From contig CM062811.1 in assembly GCA_031772625.1 (NCBI GenBank), forward strand, positions 643,140,820 to 643,204,819: a stretch of 64,000 nucleotides of DNA, read 5' to 3'. Source of the stretch: Pinus tabuliformis (taxonomy: Eukaryota > Streptophyta > Pinopsida > Pinales > Pinaceae). The notes under the pieces are model-generated. The model saw nothing but the letters and a program-made list of their open reading frames with translations, did no database searches and was not told the DNA's origin. This document shows positions 1 through 11,945 of this stretch, in pieces. Position 1 is the stretch's first letter. Each line of letters begins with the position of its first letter. The translations under genes were made by a program, and so were the position numbers.

Positions 1-1113
1 TGACTCAGAATAGAGTAAGTTGTCAAGTCAAAATGCCCATGCAAGATCGGGGTAGCCCCTGGTGTTGCTTGGGTTGACATCAATGACAACCACTGATCAA
101 CACCAATGACTTCCTCCAATGACCAAGGCACATCAAACTCAATCTGATCTTTAAATGCTAAAGACAATCCATAGATGAAGCTTTGGACCTTTGTCTTCTC
201 ATCCTTGAGGTAGGGCACATACCTACACAGCTCCAAAAACTTGCTCGTGTATTCTTCATCTATCATGGAACCCATCTTCAACTCATAAAACTCCTTTGAC
301 CTTTCTTTCATAATATCTCTTAGACAAGTACTTCTTGAATCATCTCTCAAACTCATGCCAACTAAGCTCCTCTACCCTAATGACTCTAACACGCTTCACA
401 TCTTCCCACAAGATATCTACTTTTCCCTTCAAACTGAAGATCACTATCTTGGCTTTCATATTCTCTGAATAATCATGCAATCTGAAGAACTTCTTCATCC
501 CAAGCACCCATGCTTTTGCATCTTCTAATTTCTTCACATCCCCATGAAAAGTAGGAGGCTTGGCTTTGTTGAACTCTTTTGGAAAACATTGCTTCTCACT
601 CCTCCTATAAGGATGTTGGCAGTAATGACGATGATGTCTCTCATAAATGGAACTAGAATAAAATCCATGAGTGTTAGCCTGCCTGTCAGGTGTATCCAAA
701 GATCTACCACCTCTGACTGTGTCATCCTTGTCCAACCTGTATCTGGATCGAGACCTGCTGCCATATGCCCCATTAGTCTTTTCCTCTTGTCCATAATTGA
801 TCCTCAACTATCTCTGCTTCTACAAAACTAAAAGGCTCTGAAGGATAACTGCATTAACCTCTGCTTGCTTTTCTTGAGCTCTCGAAAGCCTTTCCAGTGC
901 CTCAATCAACCTATTATTCTCTGCCTTACAACTTCTGATTTCTTCCTTCAAACTTCTCAGTGTATCTAATATATAAGGAAAGTACTCTTCTCCTTGTTGC
1001 TCAACTAACTTGTCTCATTCCATTGAATACACATCAGGCCTGTAAGGGGAGTCATGTGAACTGTAGTCCACCATTCTGCTCTTCATCTCTGATCTTCTAT
1101 CTCCTGTAAACAT
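1..1113 (-). pseudogene. Ty3/gypsy gag relic (capsid region), runs off the window edge
   Basis: The minus strand encodes a Retrotrans_gag-type capsid. The first methionine of the frame is at 1113, followed by a coiled-coil-like stretch, an Arg/Ser-rich stretch and then the capsid core with motifs such as KPPTFHG, LEDAKAWVLGM and EELSWHEFE. After about position 305 the reading shifts by one base and continues as EEYTSKFLELCRYVPYLKD down to the window edge. I count at least four in-frame stops (near 1018, 820, 808 and 340) plus that frameshift, so the gene is dead. Gag forms the virus-like particle in the cytoplasm. Protease and pol would lie left of the window. The family assignment is firm; the exact start is uncertain. 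Confidence 0.8.
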
Positions 1114-3237
1114 GTCATGTTAGATACAACAAATAGAGACATAATCAAAATCATACATTAGTGTATTTCAGGGGAGGTTATCTCATCTACACAATCAATC
1201 CATATTAGCACGATACAGATACATAATGACATCAACATCTCAATCATCATGCATGATAACACAAAACTGCAATAATGGCCATATGCATAATAACAATAAC
1301 CATCACAATGCATCCATAGCAGACACATACACAATTAACATTCATGCATAACAATATTCATTTAGCCCATCCAGTTCAAGTGCTTAAACCTAGAAGCCCT
1401 CCCACATTTACCCACTTTGACAAGCTCTCTAGGGTAAACATGCGTTGTGTGTCATTATGATATGACCTAACCTCCAAATTCCAATTATGGAAGTGGGGCC
1501 TATAAACCAAAAGTAAACTGACATCCCGCAAGAACTATAGACCACTCAGGACCCTACCAACCACCCCAAGTGATAAATCCCTGAACTGAAACTCTTTTTC
1601 ACCAGGTTTACTCCCCAATCGCACCCTTGACACTTTATGCATGTGGTTATGAGGCTCAAACCCGCACCCATAAGCCCTCTAACTTCAAACACGAATATCT
1701 CTCAAACCGTGAAGAACTGCCCAAAACTCCCTGCAACTTTCTGAAATCATGAGAATGATGACAACAATGCTAAACAATCAAAACTTGAGCAAGATCTTGA
1801 CCTAGACATGCCTAATGCAAGATAGACATTTCATCAAACATATGACAAACATATAAGTTAGAGGTCGTGAATGCATATATGATCATAACCTTTTGAACTT
1901 CATTTGAGAATTACCTAGAAGGATCTATCAACTCTCTAGGTAGCTGCAATAACACTTGTTAGCCCATGCATTCATCAATCATCTAGTAACTTATCAAATC
2001 ATGAACAAGAGTCATATCTAGAACACATCATAATACCATAAATATAACCATAATAGAAACTATGACAAATCAACTATAAAATCACCATAATAACTAGTAC
2101 GAGCGCTCATAGATCACAATAGAAAAATAGCTCATATTAACATATGAAAAGGCCAACAAAGTCAGGGACTTCCATGTACCACCGGGCCATTGATTGGGCT
2201 AAACCAAATCTCTCTTTAATTCAATCACCCCCACGCCATATTCCAAGCTTGAATGTGGGATCATAAGGGTTAAACCAAAATAAACCAACCAAGGCTTCCA
2301 GAGGCCAAGCCACCTCAACCCTCAAGCACAGTGACCTCACCTATACAGTGCAAAAATCACTAACATCAACCAGATTGGTCTCTACCCAAGTTGTCCAGGG
2401 CTCTAAGAACTAATAACTCAACCCACAACCTCCAAGGAACCCGCGTTGTTTCAGGGCTCCAGAGTGTTTGTCCCAACCCACAGGCTCCAGGGACTAGTAA
2501 CTCAACCCACAACCATAGGAAGCCCAAGTTGTTCTAGGGCTCCAGAGAATTTGTTCCAACTCAAACACAGCTATAGAGAACCTAAGAACCAATTAGAAAA
2601 CCAAATGGAAAATCCACTACACCATAGCTATCCAAGAAATGGCAAGGCAAGGCTGAAGCCACTATCAATCCAGGAAAATCTCCATGCCAATGACAACACA
2701 TAACCAAGGAATCACATGCATATACCAGGCATCCAAAAACCTGCAAGGAGATCACACATGCAACCTGTTACCTACAAAGTTAGTCTGTTGTAACTGTTGA
2801 TCCAACTATCTCCTTGCGCTTTCTTGCTTTCCTTTGCTTGCTTTCTCCAAATCCAAGTGAATGCTAGAGTGCTCCAAGAATACTCTAAGTATGCAAGAAT
2901 ATGAGAGAATGAGAGTGTGAAAGGAGATAACCAAAACTAAACTGACAAAAGTTGTAATGACCAAAAACTAAGCCAAAAGATGTGAATTTTTTCTTCATTT
3001 TCCTTCATTTTTCCTCTAATTTCCTTTGCATGCAAATTTGTCTCTTCACCTTCCTTTTCTCCTATTTTTCTTTATTTTCATAATTAAATGCCATTTATTG
3101 TCTCTTTTCTTTTCCCAATGATTTTGCCAATTTCCATAGCCATAATTAATCCACAAGTGATGCCCACTATAATATTTGTCCACCATTCAGCTTGGTCTTA
3201 TTTTATTTACATGGAAAATCAACAAGGGGCTATTACA
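1114..3237 (-). mobile_element. LTR/leader region of the preceding gypsy relic
   Basis: No coding frame is supported here. Read on the minus strand, the sequence at 3237 begins TGTAATAGCCCC, a plausible LTR 5' end (TG...), followed by AT-rich promoter-like DNA and a C-rich region, and ends just before gag at 1113. I could not find a clear primer binding site, so the LTR/leader boundary is not placed. A stretch near 1677-1722 recurs at 36841-36886. Confidence 0.45.
2389..2545. repeat. Degenerate tandem repeat in LTR-like DNA
   Basis: The motif gttgt-(2 nt)-agggctc(c/t)a followed by aactcaacccacaac and a ccaaggaaccc-like stretch recurs with starts near 2390, 2445 and 2529. The units are imperfect. 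The open plus-strand frame over this stretch (2446-2703) has no recognisable motif and looks like a by-product of the repeat. Confidence 0.55.
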
Positions 3238-3428
3238 ATTGTAGTATGAACATCATTATGGAAACTCCAACAAATAAGCTTGGATATGAATAAGACAAAG
3301 GTTCCAACTCTGAGTTAAGATCAAAAGGATAATTAGAGGATCGAGAAGAACCAGAGGACTCCCCGAAAGAACCCAAAAAAAAGCAGTCAATTTTGAGCAC
3401 CATGAACCATTCACAATCCCTCTACAAG

Positions 3429-4195
3429 ATGGAAGCAAATATCGACATCAAGCCATATCAAGGTGAGACTAATGCTTTGAAACTAAATCAATGGTCGTAG
3501 CAGTTAGAGGTTTACTTTAGCGTTCACCGCACAGATGAGGAACAAAAAATTAGAGGGCCACATGAAAACCCTTAAACTAGAGGGAGATCCTCTACTAACC
3601 AAGTGAGAGGATTTAAAACTCTCATAATGTCCCAATTCTACCCTATCGAGCATGTAGAGGGCTAGTGGATCTAATGGCATTTCTTTAGGAAAAGACAAGG
3701 GCAAAGTTTACACAAGTAAACCACAAAATTCAAGAAGATGGCAATAAAGCTAGGTATATCTCCCAAGAACTCAAACATACTCCTCAAGTATCCAAGGGGT
3801 CTACAAATCCATTTGGGAAGGCAAGTGATGTTGTTCAAACCCAAAACAATGTATGAGGTTTTTGTGTAGGCGTACCACTTGGTAAACATGGGCTTGAAGA
3901 AAGGATACTCAAGTGGTTCAACGCAGATCGAACACTTGGAAGCTTCTAAGGAGGGGAAGAAGAACTGGAAAGGGTGGAAGTACAAGAAAATAACAACCAC
4001 AACACACTCGTGCAAAGATCCTAGCAACCACTACAACATTAAGGGTCATAGAGAGGAGAAGTTCTAGAAATTACATCTAGATCTAAACCTAAAGAACCGT
4101 AAGGACACAAAGAAGAAAAATCTCATAACCACAGAATCAGGTAATCAAGTGGAAAGTGGCTCTAATGTGGGTGAGAAGATTGTGTGCAAATCAAT
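3429..4195 (+). pseudogene. Ty3/gypsy gag relic with remnant zinc knuckle
   Basis: From the ATG at 3429 the plus strand reads MEANIDIKPYQGE, then LKLNQW and QLEVYFSVH. It continues through shifted frames (EGDPLLTKWEDLK; GSTQIEHLEASKEGKK) to a decayed CCHC knuckle near 4015-4065 (NHYNIKGHREEKF, Cys residues lost). This is a plant gypsy capsid-nucleocapsid layout. There are many stops and several frameshifts. The relic lies immediately beyond the LTR start of the minus-strand gypsy relic, so the two are separate, oppositely oriented elements. No protease or RT follows; AT-rich LTR-like DNA takes over after about 4200. Confidence 0.7.
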
Positions 4196-4644
4196 GTAGA
4201 TGGAATATCCCTTTTAATTTAATTCACAATTTTTCTAGCAAATTTCTTCATAAAATTTCCAAAAATAAATTTGTTGAAAATTTTAATAAATTCTAAAAAA
4301 ATTGGACAATGATTAATCACAATTTTTTTTATTGAAAAATGCTACAATAAAAACCCAACAAAATTTATTAATAATACTGAGGAAAGTTTACATTAATTTA
4401 TTTTGGAAAAACCTGGCAAATTGACAATTGAGATAATTCGGCCTCCTTTTGAGGATTCCCTGGCTACAAATCCTCTGGAAAATTCAGCTGGCTCCAATTT
4501 GGCCTCTTCGAAAATTAAGATTTGGCTGGAACAATTCAGCCTCCTTTGAAAATCTTCCCTAGCACCTGAATCTCGCTCTTTATAGATGCAATTCGACCTC
4601 TGGAAAATTGCTCTCCTCTCCTCTGCAATAGATCGACCCAATGT
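4196..4644. other. AT-rich, LTR-like spacer
   Basis: No coding potential. The sequence resembles other LTR-like stretches in the window (about 8890-9720, 22290-22690 and 62980-63480), all rich in short motifs such as ggaaaa, aattcggcctc and ctctgg. It directly precedes the next gag. Confidence 0.35.
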
Positions 4645-6215
4645 ATGGCCTCTCAGTCATCCAATGGTACTAATTATATCACCGTTGGAAAACATATGCA
4701 CGGATTTTATTGGGTTGTTAGTGGAAAGTTAATTGAAGAGGAAGATGTTGTGATGATGTTGTTTATCTTGTCCTTAGAAGGAAGTGCTAGGGATTGGTAC
4801 TTAGATTTTCCTACAAGTACCCTTAAAATCTTGAACCATTTCCATCAAGGATTCGACAAAAGATGGGCCATGGTCAAAGACGGCATACAACTTATAGATA
4901 AGTTCTAGGGAGTCGAGAAAACAAAGAATGAAACTGCTAAAGGGTTTACACAAATATTTGACAAATTACTCAAGGAATTCCTTCTCCTATACAAGCTAGT
5001 TGATCAAAATATCTTTGAGATATACATAGAGGTTTTCCACAAACACTTGCGTTATGCTCTCACTTGCATTATGCTCTAAAGGACAAGGGACCTAAGACCT
5101 TGGACAAAGCTAAGGTCCTAGCTGTGAAAATTGAACATAACATAAGCTCATCCAAGGCTGGTTAGCTTTTCCTACCCAAGAGCTAATGTTGAAGTTAAAG
5201 TTAAGCCTACTGCCCAAGTTGACCCTACCTTGCAAGTTTTTGCCCAAGAATTTGATAAAGTTACCACTAAGCTAATGCAAGGGCATTTTATTGGGTTGTT
5301 AGTGGAAAGTTAATTGAAGAGGAAGATGTTGTGATGATGTTGTTTATCTTGTCCTTAGAAGGAAGTGCTAGGGATTGTTACTTAGATTTTCCTACAGGTA
5401 CCCTTTAAATCTTGAACCATTTCCATCAAGGATTCGAAAAAAGATGGGCCATGGTCAAAGAAGGCATACAACTTATAGATAAGTTCTAGGGAGTCGAGAA
5501 AACAAAGAATGAAACTGCTAAAGAGTTTACACAAATATTTGACAAATTACTCAAGGAAGTCCCTCTCCTATACAAGCTAGTTGATCAAAATATCTTTGAG
5601 ATATACATAGAGGTTTTCCACAAACACTTGCATTATGCTCTAAAGGACAAGGGACCTAAGACCTTGGATGAAGCTAAGGTCCTAGCTGTGAAAATTGAAC
5701 ATAACATAAGCTCATCCAAGACTGGTTTGCTTTCCTACCCAAGAGCTAATGTTGAAGTTAAAGTTAAGCCTACTGCCCAAGTTGACCCTACCTTGCAAGT
5801 TTTTTCCCAAGAATTTGATAAAGTTACCACTAAGCTAATCCAAGGGCAACTAGCCATGATGAACAAGCCCTCTATATTAGAAATAGAAAGAGGTTCCCAA
5901 CAAAACTTCCCTCCCAAACCATAATTTAATAAAGATAGGTCACCCAACAAGAACCCTTACAATGGAAATAATGTCTCACAACAAAATGTGCCTAATACTC
6001 TTGCCCCAACTAACGTGGCTGGTCAAGAAGGACCCTCTTGGTGTCACACATGTAACAAATTCCATAGTCAAGAGGAGTGCCCATATAAACACATGGAAGA
6101 AGAGGAAAGTCGAGAACATCTTAATATGATAAATGATAATGCTCCATTTAATACTTTGTTGGGTGAATCATTCTTCTGTTCTCAACAAGAGCATGAAGAA
6201 ACCATTGAATAACCT
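4645..6215 (+). pseudogene. Ty3/gypsy gag relic with internal tandem duplication
   Basis: Plus-strand gag starting MASQSSNGTNYITVGKHM. It contains the capsid motif SARDWYLDFP, a C-terminal segment (KTLDEAKVLAVKIEHNISSS) and a nucleocapsid-like WCHTCNKFHSQEECPY knuckle at about 6040-6090. The central 0.58 kb is present twice in tandem (4704-5284 and 5285-5847), so the capsid middle is duplicated. In-frame stops occur, for example near 4906 in copy one and at the equivalent site in copy two, so at least that stop predates the duplication. A protease follows, as expected for gypsy. Confidence 0.75.
4704..5847 (+). repeat. 581/563 bp tandem duplication inside gag
   Basis: Copy one is 4704-5284 and copy two is 5285-5847. 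Both start attttattgggttgttag and end at caagggc. The 18 bp length difference is explained by a 17 bp secondary duplication in copy one (around 5044-5077, cacttgcrttatgctct twice) plus one extra T. Few substitutions separate the copies, so the event is fairly recent relative to gag decay. Confidence 0.92.
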
Positions 6216-6271
6216 AGTAATGATCGTGATTAACTAATCATGGTTGTTTAAGAGGGAGGAAGTTTAAAGGC

Positions 6272-6971
6272 TTGCATTACTCTAGGAGAAAGAACGAACA
6301 AAACCACCCTCAAGCAAGTATTATCAATAATAGTATCCCTCAAAAGAGTGACATTCTACCCCCACCTCCTAAGAGCATCCTAAAACCCAATGCACCTAAT
6401 CCTAACATGTCCCTGGATGTTGACCTAGGAAGTGTTTTAGCAAAGATGAATGTGCAAGTGTCGCTATTAGAATCAGCTAAACTTGAACCCCAAAGAGGGC
6501 AAGTTAGAAAGGGACTTAACCTTGAAAGGGAGTTCCAAGGCCCCCATGTAATCCTTCAAAACATGTACAATAATTTACAAAATGGAGGGCATCTGCCTTT
6601 CTTGTTATCTCTAGTAGTAAATAATCTAATCTTACACAATTTTATGCTTAACTACAATGCCTTGACAAACGCTACACCTTTAAGAGTCATGAATTAGTTG
6701 GAAATGCAAATCACTAGACTATATAGGAATATGTGTGGCTTTGAGTCAAAGTTTATCCCTGTGTATGGTTTGATGAAGGAAGTTAAATACCGGCTACTAA
6801 TAAGGATAGTGCTAATGGATATTCTAGTTGTTGATGTGCCAGATGCTTGGGGTATGCTTGTGTCCAAGAAATGGTGTGCATCTATAGGTGGGAAACTATA
6901 GATGGATTTGTCATACTCCACCATACCCACCGTGGATGAGAAACCATTTATTCTGAATAGAGAACCCCACA
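6272..6971 (+). pseudogene. Ty3/gypsy aspartic protease relic
   Basis: One frame, interrupted by stops near 6695 and 6899, encodes a proline-rich linker (about residues 25-45), then SLDVDLGSVLAKMNVQV and a retropepsin-like core. At the expected catalytic Asp-Ser/Thr-Gly triplet (about 6640-6660) the sequence reads LNYNALTN, so the catalytic Asp and Gly are lost. A C-terminal protease part (VVDVPDAWGMLVSKKWCASIGGKL) follows. Protease cleaves Gag-Pol during particle maturation; this copy cannot. No RT follows. Confidence 0.7.
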
Positions 6972-8340
6972 TGCCTGATCATGTGGAAATCCTCTCCCAA
7001 AGACCTACATTCCTAAAAAAATTAATAAACAATTAAATAAAATAAAAAAACACTTTGAGCCAAAGATTAGTGATAGACCCAAGAAAGTTGAGTCAACATC
7101 AAGGAATGTATGTCAAATCAAAACAACCCCTGTCAACAAGAATAAGAAACAAACATTCCAAAACATTAAAACATAAACAATGGGTTCAAAGCCAAGGAAA
7201 GGATTTTCAAGTTGGTGCCTTTGTAGTCCTCATCAATAACCCATATCCTTTTACGGTCCATGGGTACGTGTCAACAACAACCCATATCCTCTTAGGATCT
7301 ATGGAAAAGTAAGGGTTAGGTATCTCTACATTGTAAAACTTGATTGTGAGATGTTGCCCTCTCCTATTCGAGGCAAACACCTTACTTTGTTTAATGGAAC
7401 CTAATGCATTCATATTTGGATAGTTGCATTGGATTTGTATGTTTACATTTTTGTGAGTGCAACCTACTATTAAGTATTCATGCTAATGTGTTTGCATACT
7501 AGATTAGATGACATTTCGCTAACTTTTCCTTCCAGGTTTGTTTTATATTTCATATAATCGCAACAATGACGATCAACACCCATTCACATGCTATCAAACA
7601 AGTTGATTTGAGTGTGCATTTAAAAGGTCAGCAAGCCTAATACTAGAACATTGTATTTCTCATGAACTCCCCATTCGAGCATATGGTTCATGCACTTTAC
7701 AATGAGCACATGTCCTTGAGTTGGATGAGGACATGTCCTCGAGTTGGAGCCAGATGTTACCCATCAAAAAGTGGATAACCCCATTGGAGAAAAAATTACT
7801 CTTTCAAACAACCAACCAGCCAACCAACAACCCTACATTGCTTAGTATACGATGATATAGCATACTCCTCCACCATTTGCACTGGGAAAACACCTCACAA
7901 CATGGATTAGGGGGTGATCGAGATGATTAACCGATCATGACTATAAACTTGTCCTCTCAACTAACCAGGGAGGTTAGTTTTTGACCCTAGTTCAGTAGGA
8001 CCCTAGACCTTGGGGTTATAGGAGGGACACTACTCAGAAAACTTGGTCTGAAGTAGCGTGTCCATACCTTTTTCATACTTATCACTTTCCACCTGTCACA
8101 TGACACGAGGACACATTATATATTATAAATTAAACAAATATAATATATATTAAAAAAATAACAAATTAGTGAATTACACAAAATATCAAATACATAAAAC
8201 ATTTACATGGTGATGATACAAATTCATTCATACAACTAATGCATATAACCAAAATAACATTGTGCAATCCATCTCTAAACCAAAAATACATCAACAAAAA
8301 GGCCATAAATGGCCTGTAGATTCCAAAAAAATCATGCTAC
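6972..8340. other. Non-coding / badly decayed stretch
   Basis: Around 7190-7410 a plus-strand frame contains two related segments (cccatatcctt/c-tt-acgg/agg near 7240 and 7280) and reads PYPLRIYGKVRVRYLYIVKL, which I do not recognise; it may be a remnant of the gypsy relic upstream. From about 7400 to 8340 I see no protein motif. 8100-8200 is extremely AT-rich. Confidence 0.3.
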
Positions 8341-8344
8341 AACA

Positions 8345-8845
8345 AATACCCCGTACTACATATCATCAAGATGATTGCCTATATTGGGATCCTCATCATC
8401 AATATCACTCTCTAAGCATTAAAATGAGATAGAAAAAGCTTAACATGTCAAATCGAGATTTTGTTTGAGGGGTGGGTACATTTTTACGAGGGTTGTGATA
8501 GAGGAGTCCAACAATCACTACCACCAACATCGAGGTACATAGAGGGTTTGGTTCTCTTAATTAAATGTTAGTTCCATACCCTAATACATGACAAATGCCA
8601 TTAGAAATCTTACAATCCCCTAATCTTGAAATCCTAAAATCTTGAAAAATTGTGAAGTCTATTGGAATTTGAGTGGATCTAAAATTTTACTTTCTTCATT
8701 TGAAATCCAATAAGGTCGAAACCACTCAAACATCTTGAGCCAATTGTAATGTTAAAAATTTAAGTAAAAGGATGAAATGAAAGATAAAGGAGAATGTCAC
8801 TTTTTCTTTAAGAATTTAATATTACCATTAATTGCATAGCATTAG
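8345..8845 (-). mobile_element. hAT-related fragment, inverted homologue of 17205-17700
   Basis: The reverse complement matches the 5' half of the non-autonomous hAT element at 17044-18410 for about 0.5 kb; shared stretches include cttaaagaaaaagtgacatt versus cttaaagtaaaagtgacatt and the poly-purine/poly-C sites around 8600-8750. On the minus strand, a splice-acceptor-like ttaatgcttag precedes an acidic open stretch (SDIDDEDPNIGNHLDD, then a stop near 8360). That could be the last exon of a transposase, but I cannot confirm it. No terminal inverted repeat is visible around this copy. Confidence 0.6.
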
Positions 8846-8889
8846 TAGAGCTTGGACAAATTGTGAAATTTTAACTAATTGCAATAACT

Positions 8890-9720
8890 GAAATTTAATC
8901 TCCTAACTTATGCAGTTTATTTGTCTTCAGAAAATTACGGCAAATAACGATAAATTCATTATTGCAATCTTCACAAGTTTATATTCAAGAACTGAGAAAA
9001 TAATGCACAAAATATAGATGACACCAATATTTTTGGACAAATGTCCCTGGAAAAACCCTAATGTGGGGAAAACCAGCACAACATATGATGGTTTTATATT
9101 ATTAATTCATTAGCAATTTGGAAAATTACAACAACTTGCTTGATACTGGCAAAAAGCTCCAACAAATAATAACTCCACTGGCAAAATAGTTTGGAGATAC
9201 AAAATCTCCTCTGCAAATCGATTTGGCCTCTCCCTTGCAACTCACACTCCTCTTGGCTATTCACACAGCCTGCCAGAAATTTTCACTACCTCTTCTGGGA
9301 AATTTGTATAGCCTCTGGAAATGGCTCCCTACAAGTCGTACTGCCTTCAACACTACCCTTGGCCCACTCACTCTGCCTTTCGGTAATAGATCCGACATTG
9401 GATCACTGAAACGAGCAACTCTGCCACTCGCACTACTAATTTTAGCCTCTCTTGCAAATAAATCAACCTTTCTTCCTATCACCTCTTGCAGATAAATCAA
9501 CCTTTCTTCCTATCACTGGGACACTGGAAAATATGTGGAAATCCTCTCCGAAAACCTCCTCCCAAATCTCTGTTGAAATACTTGTTGCTCGTGTCTCCCT
9601 CTGCTTCAACTGCACCATTGCTATCTCTGCAACTGGGTGAGTCGAACTGCTCAAGTGTATCTCTCTAACCCCATCGAATTTCTCTTGTAATCTCTCATTC
9701 AACAATCAATGGCCATGATC
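8890..9720. other. LTR-like sequence
   Basis: No protein. It shares an ordered set of motifs with 22290-22690, including gacaccaatatttttggaca versus gacagtatttttggaca, followed in both by aaaaaccctra and ggttttatattattaattc. The 22 kb copy sits next to a minus-strand primer binding site, so I read this one as a related LTR, probably also on the minus strand. Confidence 0.4.
9449..9516. repeat. 34 bp tandem duplication
   Basis: Two adjacent 34 bp units (9449-9482 and 9483-9516) begin ctcttgca and end cttcctatcac, with a single difference (caaata versus cagata). Confidence 0.93.
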
Positions 9721-11729
9721 TAATCACAATCGATGGCTAAAATGATCTTGACTCCATCAAATGGCTTTTCCGGAAGTCTTTAGGGAAAAAACGATTTTTC
9801 CCAATTAATATTGATTAATTAATCTATTTCCCTTAGTTAGACTTAGGAAAATTTAATTAAATGCTTAATTAAATCTAATCAAGGCCTTTTCTCACAAAAC
9901 CAATTATGGGTATTGGAGAAAATGTGTTCTCAAGCCTCATAAACAACATAGAGACTAGAACACCTATCCAAGCTACACCAACTAACACAAATCCACTTCC
10001 CAACACTTGGAATCCCTTCTAACATTGTTAAATCGCCCTTAGTTGCACTCCAAAACCTTTGACAACTCCAAACCTATGACTAAATTGCATAAGAATGAGG
10101 CGGTAAATCGATTTTAAGATGCTTTTTTCACTGGACACATGTCCAAATTTTGGGACACTAGTAGGGCTAATGTCCAGCACCATTCAAACTAGTGTCCTAC
10201 GAACATGACATGAGTCAAGCTCTTGTTGTACACGTGTCACCCACATGTCTTGTCTGACACGTGAAATACGTGACACGAGGGGGGGGTGTCATGTTACTTA
10301 GCTTTCCACCATTCCCCTTATTCATATCCATCCTTTGAGTTTATTGTCATTGATTCATTATTATTGGCACTGTCATATCCTTATCATTGAGTCTTGGCCA
10401 GAAACTTTGTCATAGAGGTTGATGCAGCTAAAAGAAAAGAAAAAGCATGTGATGGCCACAATAAAAAAAAACTAAAATGCAAATGATGGCTAGAACATTA
10501 ATTAGCACATCGGGAAAATCCTACAATGAGCTCTAACCCCTTATTAGCCATCACTTGATTTCTAAGCACTTGATTCTCCATCACATAATAAACGAACCCT
10601 TGCATTTCCCAACCTCGATCAGTGAGTTGACTCTTCATTAAGGGGTAAATAAAATGTCGTATCATTAAAACCAAACTTGAGCACCTAAGTTATGCTCCTT
10701 ATCAAAGCATTATCAAAAGTAATTAAAAGGCATGCTAGCGGGGTGGAACTCATGCCTCCGCTATTGCTCCCTCCACACATCTGTACACTCAAGATGATGG
10801 ACCTCCATCAACTGGTCCAATGACTGTGGAACCTTGCCATGAAGCATTTCCCCTCCATTGCCACATTATCAAAAACAATTATGGATTAAATCACTAATCT
10901 AGGACATGTTACCTTCTCTTAGGGGTTGAACGAACCAAATAGTATTGACCATCCATCCATCCCTCACTCAGGTAGGGAACACTTACATGACTTGGTCTAG
11001 TTAGATATTTGAAGGTGATCCCAGTTTGAAGTATTATTATGCCTTTAACAATCAAGTATAGTCCACTTCGATGCATCTATGGTCATTGTCCCAGATGATT
11101 GGTAACCCACACTTGATCTTGAGATGGTTTTGCGAGGTGGTGGTTCACACAACAACATAGGGCTTGAGGGAACATTTCATGTCTCCACTATACATCATGC
11201 CCAGGCCATTTTACATTTCCTATGAGTATTGATAACATTGCAAATGCAGTGTTGCCCCTCTAGAGCAAAACATTGGGCACTTTGAAGACTCCAACAAATG
11301 GTTGACACCTCAGAGCACCCTCAAATGCTGAAACATTGAGCTCCTATTGCTTGGTTTTGGAGATTCTTGATGATTGCATCCAGGCTCGCCTTGACACTGT
11401 TTGATGGGCATGGCTTCATCCAAAGTCTAGATGATGGTCATCCCAAATATGACAAGGCAGGGCTTGTACTAGCACTTGGAGCCCCAATGCCAGAGAGAGA
11501 TGATGCCATGTTGCCCTTCCAGCCCTTGACAAGGTGACATAGAGTACCCAAAGCATGGTTTTCACACTTGGAGGCATTTTGAGGCACTTCTTGAGGGCTT
11601 CCCCTCAATTATTAAAGGTGATTATGGTGATGGGACATTCCACTAGCCCATCCATTCACTTTTACAACATTTATTGCCAAAAAAGGGCATGATGTCATGT
11701 TTATGGACAGTATTGACCCACATGTGTGG
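9721..11729. other. Non-coding stretch with GGACAC/CACGTG-rich block
   Basis: No protein family recognised. 10125-10300 is dense in ggacac/gtgtcc and cacgtg-type motifs and includes an inverted repeat (gggacactagt near 10153 with actagtgtcct near 10194). 11000-11640 is more GC-balanced but all frames are broken. Both parts may be decayed element DNA. Confidence 0.3.
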
Positions 11730-11945
11730 CCTTTCTTTTTTTTCTATGTGGTTCATGGACCCTGGAGATCAGTGGTTGCTACGTCCACGAAATATTTGTA
11801 CCAGGCAAATCCACCTAAAGGGATCACTAACTATCATCTCAACCACAGATCCTGACCTCGACGGTGTCGAGAGAATTGAACCCATGACTTGTCAATAACA
11901 AAGGTACTTTAACGATGAGGACCCGACCAATTCAACTAACCCTTA
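11730..11945 (-). mobile_element. tRNA-derived SINE
   Basis: Read on the minus strand, a tRNA-like head has an A-box-like TAGTTGAATTGGTCGG (complement of 11923-11938) and a B box GGGTTCAATTC (complement of 11873-11883), with the roughly 40 nt spacing of Pol III promoters. The body ends in an A-rich tail (complement of about 11733-11742). Both target-duplication ends are unclear. The head resembles the SINE at 39965. Confidence 0.65.

Noticed and set aside
2446..2703. 85-codon plus-strand frame
   Set aside because: Falls in the tandem repeat of an LTR-like region on the other strand.
8096..10285. Direct repeat ac(a/g)tgacacgagg at both ends, suggesting a mobile unit
   Set aside because: Only 13 bp with a mismatch, no consistent ends or target duplication, and different flanks.
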